This document shows, one piece after another, positions 43,201 to 49,789 of a DNA stretch of 64,000 nt. Each line of letters starts with the position of its first letter. Within the stretch, counting starts at the first letter, position 1. Position numbers and translations under genes: made by a program. Below the pieces are notes generated by a model that had not been told where the DNA came from, did not search any database, and saw only the letters and a list, made by a program, of their open reading frames with translations. Source of the DNA: Streptomyces sp. NBC_00433 (lineage in GTDB: Bacteria; Actinomycetota; Actinomycetes; Streptomycetales; Streptomycetaceae); assembly GCA_036015235.1 (NCBI GenBank), contig CP107926.1, positions 6,633,501 to 6,697,500 on the forward strand, read 5' to 3'.

Positions 43201-44668
43201 TCCAGGTCTGGTTGGGGGCTGTGCCCGCCTCGCTTGCCGCCTCCTGCCGGGCGGTGACCTGGGAGAGGAGTTCGCTGATCCGCCGGGCCACGGTGTCGGC
43301 GTCCGTACCGACCAGGGCGAGCGCCGACTGCCCTTCACGGGCGCGGGCGTGCGGCAGCCACCGCACCCACTCCCAACTCGCCTGACCGGTGGGGTCGGTC
43401 AGCACGCAGATCCGCAGATCGTCCGGCGAGTGCAGTGCGGCGGCCTGGGCCACCAGCCAGCGCCCGACCGCCCGCGGCAGGTCACCTCGGCCGGCGATGC
43501 CCAGCACACCGTGCTGCCGCAGCGGCACGGTCACCGGTACGTCGGCGAGCCCGCGGGTCTCGCCTCGCTTGTGCTCCTCCTGGCCGGGGTCGCCGACCTC
43601 CACCTCGGAGGGGACCGTGCCGGTGCCGACCCGCAGCAGCCCGTAGTCCGGGTCTGAAAGGCGACGCTCCCACAGCCGCTGGCCGGGGCCCGTTGCCGTG
43701 CCCCACACCTCAGCCGGGTCGGGGGCGCCCGCGCGGCGCGCGGCGGTCTCGGCCGCCATGGCCTTGCGGGCCTGGCGCTCGATCGACGCCTTGCGCTGCT
43801 CGTACTCGGCGAGCATCTGGCGGTAGGTCTTCTTGCCGTGCTTCTTGTCGTTGAGGTAGTTGCCGATCATGGAGATCGGGCTGAGTACGGCCATGAACAG
43901 GTACGTGGGCTGCTTCATCACCATGGCCATCGCCACCGCGCCGACCAGCGGGACGACCGCCATCAGCCACGGGAGCGGCCGGCTCTCCGACTGGCGTGGT
44001 GCGGCCGGCAGTTGGAACCTGGTGGTGCGGGGCGGGGGAGTGATGCGGGGCGGCCGGTTGTAGTCCAGGCCGGTGCCGTCCTCGGACGGCTTGAGCGCGG
44101 CGTCGGGGAAGCGGGGCGGGTTCAGCTCGAAGAGCGTGTGCCCGGCCGCGATGACGCTGCGCGGCTGCCACGGCTTCTCGGCGGTCAGGGGTTGACCGTC
44201 CATGGTCGCGGAAGCGCCGTACGCCGGACGTACGGTGACGGTGCCGTCGACGGTGACGTCCACCTCGAAGGCGGTGGGCGGTAAGGCGGCGTCGCCCACC
44301 GTGATCCACGCGTCGGGGCTGCTCCCGACGACGGCGACCCCGGGCCCGAGCCGCCACACCCCGCCGGCACCGGGCCCCCCGACGACCCGCACCTCGACGA
44401 GGCCCTGGGCCTCGGGGCTCGCCGCCCCGGGCCCGCCGAGACTGACGACGGCGCCGTCGCGGAGGGGGGAGGTATCCAGGCTCAACGCGTGGTCAACGGC
44501 GAATCCGTTGACGTGAAGGGTCGGCGCCCCCTGCGCGTCCGCCGGCCGCCCGAGTAAGCGCCCGACCTCGGACGCCAGCGCGCCCGTGAACCCTTCCAGG
44601 CCGGTGGTGACCGCGAAGTCCGCACAACAGTCGCGGATCGGGTCGGTCACACTGAATCGGAGTTCCAC
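40250..44668 (-). CDS. eccC: Type VII secretion ATPase EccC/EssC-like
   Basis: The protein has 1472 residues. An FHA-like N-terminal region (about 80–210) is followed by two close transmembrane segments (about 245–290: MAVVPLVGAVAMAMVM and YLFMAVLSPISMIGNYL). Three FtsK/SpoIIIE ATPase domains come next, with P-loops VAGTTGSGKSELLQT, IAGAPQSGRSQTLRT and IAGPPRSGRSTALLT; only the first looks fully canonical. It powers export of WXG100 proteins. The GTG at 44668 has a GGGGGG site and starts the protein at VELRFSVTD. Codon 129 is TTA (44284–44282), so translation should depend on bldA tRNA. It lies downstream of the toxin and immunity genes. Confidence 0.92.
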   Translation of the reverse strand: MELRFSVTDPIRDCCADFAVTTGLEGFTGALASEVGRLLGRPADAQGAPTLHVNGFAVDHALSLDTSPLRDGAVVSLGGPGAASPEAQGLVEVRVVGGPGAGGVWRLGPGVAVVGSSPDAWITVGDAALPPTAFEVDVTVDGTVTVRPAYGASATMDGQPLTAEKPWQPRSVIAAGHTLFELNPPRFPDAALKPSEDGTGLDYNRPPRITPPPRTTRFQLPAAPRQSESRPLPWLMAVVPLVGAVAMAMVMKQPTYLFMAVLSPISMIGNYLNDKKHGKKTYRQMLAEYEQRKASIERQARKAMAAETAARRAGAPDPAEVWGTATGPGQRLWERRLSDPDYGLLRVGTGTVPSEVEVGDPGQEEHKRGETRGLADVPVTVPLRQHGVLGIAGRGDLPRAVGRWLVAQAAALHSPDDLRICVLTDPTGQASWEWVRWLPHARAREGQSALALVGTDADTVARRISELLSQVTARQEAASEAGTAPNQTWTGPTVLVVLDGSRRLRALPGLTQVLRNGPRVGIHLICLDADRRLLPEECRALVEEDFSGLLQVSTAGAEPALSVRPDCVTPEWADQVARALAPIRDVSGDEGAALPDACRLLDVIGLEPPTAAAVSARWAAGGRSTTAVVGASFDGPFAVDLVRDGPHGLVAGTTGSGKSELLQTVVASLAVANRPDAMTFVLVDYKGGAAFKDCVKLPHTVGMVTDLDTHLVERALESLGAELRRREHILAAAGTKDLEDYVVAMRTNPALAPVPRLLIVIDEFASLARELPDFVTGLVNVAQRGRSLGIHLLLATQRPSGVVSPEIRANTNLRIALRVTDATESTDVIDAPDAGYIAKSTPGRAFVRLGAASLLPFQSGRVGGRRPGQVAAEAPAPFAAVVGWDGIGRPVPEPPRRAGANDDDLLTDLAVLVEAVQQAGTQLAIPPQHSPWLPALPERLLLDEIDGLDALTAPSPDGLVPAPYAVDDLPAEQARRTVAVDLASFGHLMIAGAPQSGRSQTLRTIAGSLTRTNSCADVHLYALDCGNGALLALNSLPHCGAVVRSGEADRAVRLLGKLSAELQRRMALLGESGFTDIREQRAAVPADQRLPHIVLLLDRWEGFVPSLGDLDNGTLQDTIFQLMREGASAGLHLVISGDRSLLIGRISTLTENKMALQLSDPSDLSLIGLNPRKAPAEIPPGRAFRAQGRPVETHVALLAEDRRGQAQAAALQAIGQAAKERDAAVPRSRRPFRVDVLPGRITYEEAWELRDSQEIAAMPGGGRLWSMAAVGGDQLTALGPDLTQGTPGFVIAGPPRSGRSTALLTMTRSLLWSGTQVVVAAPRRQSPLRRLEHAEGVVGFFGHDDIDPEDLRAALDRFAGPGMIMVDDAELLRTCDAGDVLQSVVRNASGKHIGIVIAGDADDMCSGFNGWQVDLKKARRGLLLSPQNMSDAELIGVRLQRSSIGQAVQPGRGLLHLGDGEVHTVQVPLTTV

Positions 44669-44794
44669 CGGTTGCCCCCCTGGCCCGTCGGTATTGTGCT
44701 GCTGGTGACGCTGACGCCCTCGTCGTCCTGGACGCGCGATACGCCGTACCCGCCCGACGATTCTGCGTCGGGGAAGCGGGGCCGACACCGTCGT

Positions 44795-45667
44795 TCAGGT
44801 GTCGAACTCACCCAGCCAGCTGCGCAGCAGCAGGTGTTTGGGCAGGTAGTCGGACTCGACCTCGATGGGGATGACGCCGGCGTCATGGGCGAGGCAGGCA
44901 ACGGCGAGGGGGCCGATGGCCACTAGGCCCGTGGGGTCAGTGGCCCGTTCCTCGTCGGCGGTCCAGTACTGCTTGTGGAGCTCCAGGGCCTGGACGAGCG
45001 ATGCGTTGAACCTCTCGCTGTCCTCGCGGACGTAGTAAAGGAACATTTCAAGGGGCGGGGACAGAATTTTGAGGATCAGCTCGCGGGGGGCGACCCGCAG
45101 GGTTTCGGGGTCTGTTTCGTTCAGGGCTTCGAGGAGTTTGTCGAGTGGTACTGAGCGTTCCCTCCAGGAAGTCTGAAGTGTGTCGACCCACGGGTAGATG
45201 TAGTCGTCAAATATGGCACCGGAACTGCGCAGCAGATCAAGGGGGATGGCGCTCAGCATGTCCAACCTGGACGATTCACGGCAAATTACTGACAGCCAAA
45301 AAGCGGTGATCCATGTACCGGCGTCCGTGTAGTATTGCGGGCCGGTGGCGGGGATTGTCCTCATGTTGTGGTCGATCCGGCACTGAATCGAGCCTTCGGT
45401 GGAATTCGCAGCAGCGAAGATCGCGCTTGAGGTCTGCATTGCCGTGATGAATGCCTCCCACGTCTCGATCTTGCTGGCGGTGGGGTCGAGGAGGCAATGG
45501 ACCTGCGCCACCGTCTCGGCTGTGGCCAGCGCGCGGGCCAGCGTCCGCGGCGAACTCTCGACACGACTGAGTGATTGCGTGAGCCCCCCGCCCAGTACCT
45601 CAAGGAGGCTGCTGGCGTTGCCGACCGTGTCAGTCGGCAACTCATGGCGAGATACGGTCACTGGCAC
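44795..45667 (-). CDS. Imm49-family immunity protein
   Basis: The 290-residue protein matches the Imm49 family of polymorphic-toxin immunity proteins. Recognisable segments are ATGPQYYTDAGTWITAFWL, FDDYIYPWVDTLQT, VAPRELILKILSPPLEMFLY and VESDYLPKHLLLRSWLGEF. It should stay in the cytoplasm and neutralise the adjacent nuclease toxin. It starts 4 bp after the toxin stop, as expected for toxin–immunity pairs. Confidence 0.85.
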   Translation of the reverse strand: MPVTVSRHELPTDTVGNASSLLEVLGGGLTQSLSRVESSPRTLARALATAETVAQVHCLLDPTASKIETWEAFITAMQTSSAIFAAANSTEGSIQCRIDHNMRTIPATGPQYYTDAGTWITAFWLSVICRESSRLDMLSAIPLDLLRSSGAIFDDYIYPWVDTLQTSWRERSVPLDKLLEALNETDPETLRVAPRELILKILSPPLEMFLYYVREDSERFNASLVQALELHKQYWTADEERATDPTGLVAIGPLAVACLAHDAGVIPIEVESDYLPKHLLLRSWLGEFDT

Positions 45668-45671
45668 CTGT

Positions 45672-47543
45672 TCAGCTCCCTTGGTCGATGTCGAAGTGCC
45701 TCATGACGTAGCCATCATACTGACCGTCCTCGGACTTGGCCTTGACTACGACATAGTCCAGTTTGTTGTCGTCAAGGGCCTTTTGGAGTTCAACGGCGAG
45801 CTTGGCCTCATCGAGGTCCCCGGCCCCTCGTTTTTCCATCTGGACGATGATCGCCTCGAAGTACGCACGGTGGCCCTGCATGACCTGCCGTCCTGACAGA
45901 GGCCCGTCAGGCAGAGACGCGCGGTCCCCGAGCCGCGTGGTCGGGGATGCTTTCGCCTCGACCACGACGAACCCACCATCGGGCCGTCGCCATATCTGGT
46001 CGAATCGATTTTTCCCTCGCGCCCTGTTGTCGACGCGAGTGGCGCCGGGAAAGTTCTCCGGAATGGCATGGTTCGCCGCCGCGGCATCGCCGAGATCTTC
46101 ACCGGCCCGACTCATCTGGTCGTGCAACGGCGGGTGGGCCGTGTTGGCATCATCGCGAGCGCGTTTGTTCCCGGGCGTCGGGTTGGCGTCGTATGCCGCT
46201 TGGGCATCCTTCTGCGCTTGGTGGGCGGCCTGGTCCGCGTCGATCGCTCTCTGGCGCTTGGCGGCAGCCTCGTCGAGGGCCTTCTGGTGCGGGTGGTCGT
46301 CCCCGGGTCGATCCCCGACCTTGGACGGGCCGTCCTTGTAGAGGGGTGGGAGGGGCGGTGGAGCGTCGCTGGCAGGGATCCACTTTCCCGGACGCGTCGG
46401 GTCGGGCTTGAGTTGCGGCAGCGGGTTGCCGTTCTCATCCCTGCCTTCGGTGCTGTGACGGTGACCGTCGGAGCGGTAATGCTGCTCGAACCATGTGCGG
46501 TCGGAATTGGCCTTATCGACCTGTATTCGGACCACCGCCATCGGGTCCTCAGGGGAGGGGTACCTGGCCGAACCGGCGGGGCGCTCGGGCGGTTTGACGG
46601 GCGGGATGCCGCCACCACTACCGTCGGGCAGTGGGGTTTCCTCGGTCAGGGGCTTCGGTGCGTCGTCGGCGACTTTGCCGTCGGTGGCCTTGAGTTTGGC
46701 GGCCGCCTTTTCCAGGTCCTTCTCCGTCTCGTCCAGGACGCGGTGGAGGGTGCCGGGTAACTTCCTGAAGATGTCCTCGGCTATGGACTTCAGAGCCGCT
46801 TCCAGAACTTGGACGACGTGCCACTTGCCGCCGGCGGAGTGGGTTTCGATCTTGCGGGCGTTGGCCCGGCGGTGGGCCCGGATGCTGGCGTTCTCGACAC
46901 GGCTCTTGTGGGTTCTGGCTGTGGCGGCGACGCGTTGGAGGGCCTGGTAGTCCGCCTTCAGGGTGAGGGTCTCGAAGACGACGGTGGTGCTGCCGGTCAA
47001 CATCTTGGAGACGGTCGCGCTCACATTGTTGCTGACCTCTTCGGCCGCCTGGTTGACGAGGTAGCCGACGATCTTGTTCTCGAGTTCCTGGAGCACGAAC
47101 TTGACCGCCGTCTTGGTGAGGGCGATTTCCAGCGGTAGTTCACCCTCGGCTATGCCCAAGGTGAACAGGGCCTCGCCCTGGGTCGCGATGACCTCGGCCG
47201 CCAGGGCGCTCGCCTCCGCGATCACCACGCCCTTCTGGATCTCGACTGCCTTGGCGGCGATGTCGAGGGCCCCGGCGAAGTCGTGCATCGGGCCGCGCAT
47301 GGCCATCATCTGGGAGTGATGGTGGTCCCAGTGCTCGGCCAGGGTGCTGACCGCGCCGGACTGGTTGGTGTCCTTCAGGCCGTGGACCGCGTCATGGCTC
47401 AGTTGGGACAGCTGCGTGATCTCCGTGGTGAACTCGCGCAGGTCCTTCGCCCAGCCGCGCAGTTCGTCCTCGTCGATCGCCGGCCAGGGAAGACCGAGGA
47501 AGTTGAACGCGTCGACGACCCAGCCTGGCAATTCGAGAGACAT
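45672..47543 (-). CDS. T7SS polymorphic toxin with PD-(D/E)XK nuclease tail
   Basis: The 623-residue protein has an N-terminal WXG/LXG-like helical region (residues about 1–290). A Pro-rich stretch (about 300–345) and an Asp/Ala/Gln-rich coiled linker follow. The C-terminal domain has the restriction-endonuclease-fold motif with Asp515 (RFDQIWRR), Glu529 and Lys531 (VVVEAKAS), then RQVMQGHRAYFEAI. This predicts a DNA- or RNA-cutting toxin delivered to competitors. Codon 262 is TTA (46760–46758). The ATG at 47543 has GCGGGGG upstream; a further ATG 6 codons earlier is possible. Imm49 follows directly. Confidence 0.85.
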   Translation of the reverse strand: MSLELPGWVVDAFNFLGLPWPAIDEDELRGWAKDLREFTTEITQLSQLSHDAVHGLKDTNQSGAVSTLAEHWDHHHSQMMAMRGPMHDFAGALDIAAKAVEIQKGVVIAEASALAAEVIATQGEALFTLGIAEGELPLEIALTKTAVKFVLQELENKIVGYLVNQAAEEVSNNVSATVSKMLTGSTTVVFETLTLKADYQALQRVAATARTHKSRVENASIRAHRRANARKIETHSAGGKWHVVQVLEAALKSIAEDIFRKLPGTLHRVLDETEKDLEKAAAKLKATDGKVADDAPKPLTEETPLPDGSGGGIPPVKPPERPAGSARYPSPEDPMAVVRIQVDKANSDRTWFEQHYRSDGHRHSTEGRDENGNPLPQLKPDPTRPGKWIPASDAPPPLPPLYKDGPSKVGDRPGDDHPHQKALDEAAAKRQRAIDADQAAHQAQKDAQAAYDANPTPGNKRARDDANTAHPPLHDQMSRAGEDLGDAAAANHAIPENFPGATRVDNRARGKNRFDQIWRRPDGGFVVVEAKASPTTRLGDRASLPDGPLSGRQVMQGHRAYFEAIIVQMEKRGAGDLDEAKLAVELQKALDDNKLDYVVVKAKSEDGQYDGYVMRHFDIDQGS

Positions 47544-47846
47544 CAGGACCCCCGCCTTCACGCGTCGCCGTCTCCTGCAAGGACGCGTTGTCTTTACTCA
47601 TGATGCTGGACGGGTTGCCGCCGGTTCCCTGGTGGTGGGCATCGACGGTCGACGTGGACGAGATTTCGCCAACCTGCGGGATGGTGCCCGTCATGTTTTC
47701 CGGCCGGGAACCATGGACTGCCGTCCGGTTGTCTTCTTCCGTAGGCTGATGCGGAGGTACCGGCGCTTTTGTGCATCGCATTGCGCAACCGCCGGCCCAA
47801 TGGGCTTATCCCGTTACCGCTGTTCGATCGAGAGTTGGGATCCTTC
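47544..47846. promoter_or_regulatory. Divergent promoter region between toxin and WXG100 genes
   Basis: This 303-bp gap separates two divergent T7SS genes and must contain both promoters. I could not assign -10/-35 elements with confidence. A TGGGAT ending 5 nt before the WXG100 ATG is a weak candidate. Confidence 0.4.
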
Positions 47847-48143
47847 ATGGCGAATGTGAACGTCACGTACCAGGAGATGCAGGACGCGGCGACGAAGCTT
47901 CGTTCGGGGCAGTCCGACATCACGGACAAGCTCAATACGCTGCAGAAGTTCATTCAGGGCCTGGTCAACGGCGGCTACGTCACGGACCGGTCGTCCAAGC
48001 AGTTCGACCAGTCATACTCGGAGTTCACCAACGGGGCGACCAGGACGATCGAGGGGCTGGAGGGCATGGCGAAGTTCCTGGAGCATGCGGCCGCGCTGTT
48101 CCAGCAGACGGACGAGGATCTGGCCAAGGGTGCCCGCGGCTGA
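47847..48143 (+). CDS. WXG100-family (EsxA/EsxB-like) T7SS substrate
   Basis: The 98-residue protein is a helical hairpin of WXG100 length: helix 1 VTYQEMQDAATKLRSG, turn NGGYVTDRSS, helix 2 KQFDQSYSEFTNGATRTIEG. The turn has GGY-V in place of the classic W-x-G, as in several streptomycete members. It ends with QQTDEDLAKGARG. It should be exported by the EccC machine and may be a partner of the toxin. The ATG at 47847 is chosen by family length. Confidence 0.85.
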   Translation: MANVNVTYQEMQDAATKLRSGQSDITDKLNTLQKFIQGLVNGGYVTDRSSKQFDQSYSEFTNGATRTIEGLEGMAKFLEHAAALFQQTDEDLAKGARG

Positions 48144-48228
48144 AGTCCACGGGCTGGAGGAGTTCGACTGGGCCGCCGTCTCGCTGTTGGGGGCGGTGGC
48201 CCACTGGCATATTCGGGGAAGGGTGCGG

Positions 48229-49737
48229 CTACGCAGTTCCGGTGTGGCACATGTCGGGGGCGGAAGCGTACTCCACGATTCCATTCGTGAGGATCAGGGA
48301 CGTCACCGTGTAACAGGTCCCGGGTGAGACGGAATTGGCTGGAAACGTCGCCACGGGATCGGCGTTGCCGGCGGTTCTGCGCGGAGACGACTGCGTCCCT
48401 CGGACCTTCGCCTGCACGACATAGCCGCTGATCCGCTGAGCCTGTTCCGGGAGTTGCCAGGTGACCTGCACCTGGCCGTCGGCTCTGGTCACGGTGACGT
48501 GTCGCGGCATCAGCACAGGCAGCTGGTCGGTGGGTACGGGCCGTGGGACGGCGGTGCTCGGCGACGCGGTGGGTGATGCCGCCGGGTGCTTGTCGCCGTG
48601 GCCCAGGAGCAGGGTCAGCGCGGTTGCCGCGCCGGCGAAGACCACCAGTGCCGTGCAGGCGGCGATCAGCCGGATGCGCGCCTGACGTCGGGCCTCCCGC
48701 CGGGCGGACTCGGCCCCGGTGTCGGTGACTTGCTCGTCCTCGTCGGCGGGGTCCCAGCCGGGCAGTGGAAGCACGGGCGCCGGCTCGGGTTCCAGGGCGG
48801 GCACGCGGGAGGAGTGCGTGTCGGGCAGGAGGAGCCGCAGCGTGCGGTGGATCTCGGTCAGCGGAGGGCGGCCCTCGGGGTTCACGGACATCATGCGGCT
48901 GACCAGGGTGAGAAGTGCTTCGGGCGCGTCAGGCCGGGCCGGGTGTGGTACCTCGCCGCGCAGCACCGCCTCGTACAGCTCGGCCCCGCCGGCGCGGGCG
49001 GCCTCGGCGTGGGCGGGTGCCCCGTTCAGCAGCGCGTAGAGGGTGGCTCCGAGGCTGTAGACGTCGGCGGCCGGGCCCGGTTTCTCCCAGCCGAAGAACT
49101 CCCGCGGCGCGTACAGCGGGTCGAAGACCGAGCCGAGGCCGGGCGCGGCTCGTTGCAGGACGCGGTCGATGCCGTGGTCGGCGAGCAGCGCGTCCCCGGC
49201 CGCGTCGAAGAGGACGTTGCCGGGGCGCACCGCCAGGTGCAGGACGCCGCGGCGGTGGGAGGAGTGCAGGGCCAGGGCCAGGCGCGTACCGATGGCGATG
49301 ACGTCGGCGGCGGGGAAGGGACCGGTGGTGCCGAGGAGCGACTGCGCGTCGCCGCCCGGGCAGAACTCCTGTGTGACATACGGCCGGTGGTCGCTGGTGA
49401 CGCCCGCTTCCAGGACGGGGACGGAGCACGGGTGCCTCGCGGCGGCACCAGCGGCGAGGAGTTCGGAGTGGGCGGCCAGCCGTGGCCGCTCCTCCTCGAC
49501 GGCGACGTGCAGGAGTTTGACGGCGACCTCGCTTCCCGTCTCGTCCTCCCGGCAGAGGAATACCGTGGCGTGCCGGCCTGCGCCGACGAGGCGTACCGCG
49601 GTGTAGCCGGCAGGCACCATGGAGCCCTGCTCGGGGGCCAGGGACTTCGCGGGTTGCAGGTGGTGGGCCGCGGGCCGGGGGGCAGCCGGGCCGCTCGGCG
49701 CTCCGGCCGCGCCGGTCCATTCCGGCGTTCGGTTCAC
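48229..49737 (-). CDS. Transmembrane Ser/Thr pseudokinase with FN3-like domain
   Basis: The 502-residue protein has an N-terminal kinase fold (about 40–305), a transmembrane helix (about 357–380: LIAACTALVVFAGAATAL) and a C-terminal fibronectin-III-like domain outside the cell. Lys74 (VAVKLLH) and a DFG-equivalent Asp187 (LADHGID) remain. The catalytic loop reads HLAVRPGN, with Ala169 in place of the HRD aspartate, so kinase activity is unlikely. It is probably a signalling scaffold that reads ATP or a partner at the T7SS. The start is a GTG. It follows the transglutaminase-like gene by 52 bp. Confidence 0.85.
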   Translation of the reverse strand: MNRTPEWTGAAGAPSGPAAPRPAAHHLQPAKSLAPEQGSMVPAGYTAVRLVGAGRHATVFLCREDETGSEVAVKLLHVAVEEERPRLAAHSELLAAGAAARHPCSVPVLEAGVTSDHRPYVTQEFCPGGDAQSLLGTTGPFPAADVIAIGTRLALALHSSHRRGVLHLAVRPGNVLFDAAGDALLADHGIDRVLQRAAPGLGSVFDPLYAPREFFGWEKPGPAADVYSLGATLYALLNGAPAHAEAARAGGAELYEAVLRGEVPHPARPDAPEALLTLVSRMMSVNPEGRPPLTEIHRTLRLLLPDTHSSRVPALEPEPAPVLPLPGWDPADEDEQVTDTGAESARREARRQARIRLIAACTALVVFAGAATALTLLLGHGDKHPAASPTASPSTAVPRPVPTDQLPVLMPRHVTVTRADGQVQVTWQLPEQAQRISGYVVQAKVRGTQSSPRRTAGNADPVATFPANSVSPGTCYTVTSLILTNGIVEYASAPDMCHTGTA

Positions 49738-49789
49738 CTCGGGCCTCCCTGGTTGTCGGCGGTTGCGGTGGCGTCGGTTCGTGGTGCGG

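Noticed and set aside
41087..43657. 856-codon open frame opposite eccC
   Set aside because: Antisense shadow of a conserved ATPase gene; no domain or ribosome site.
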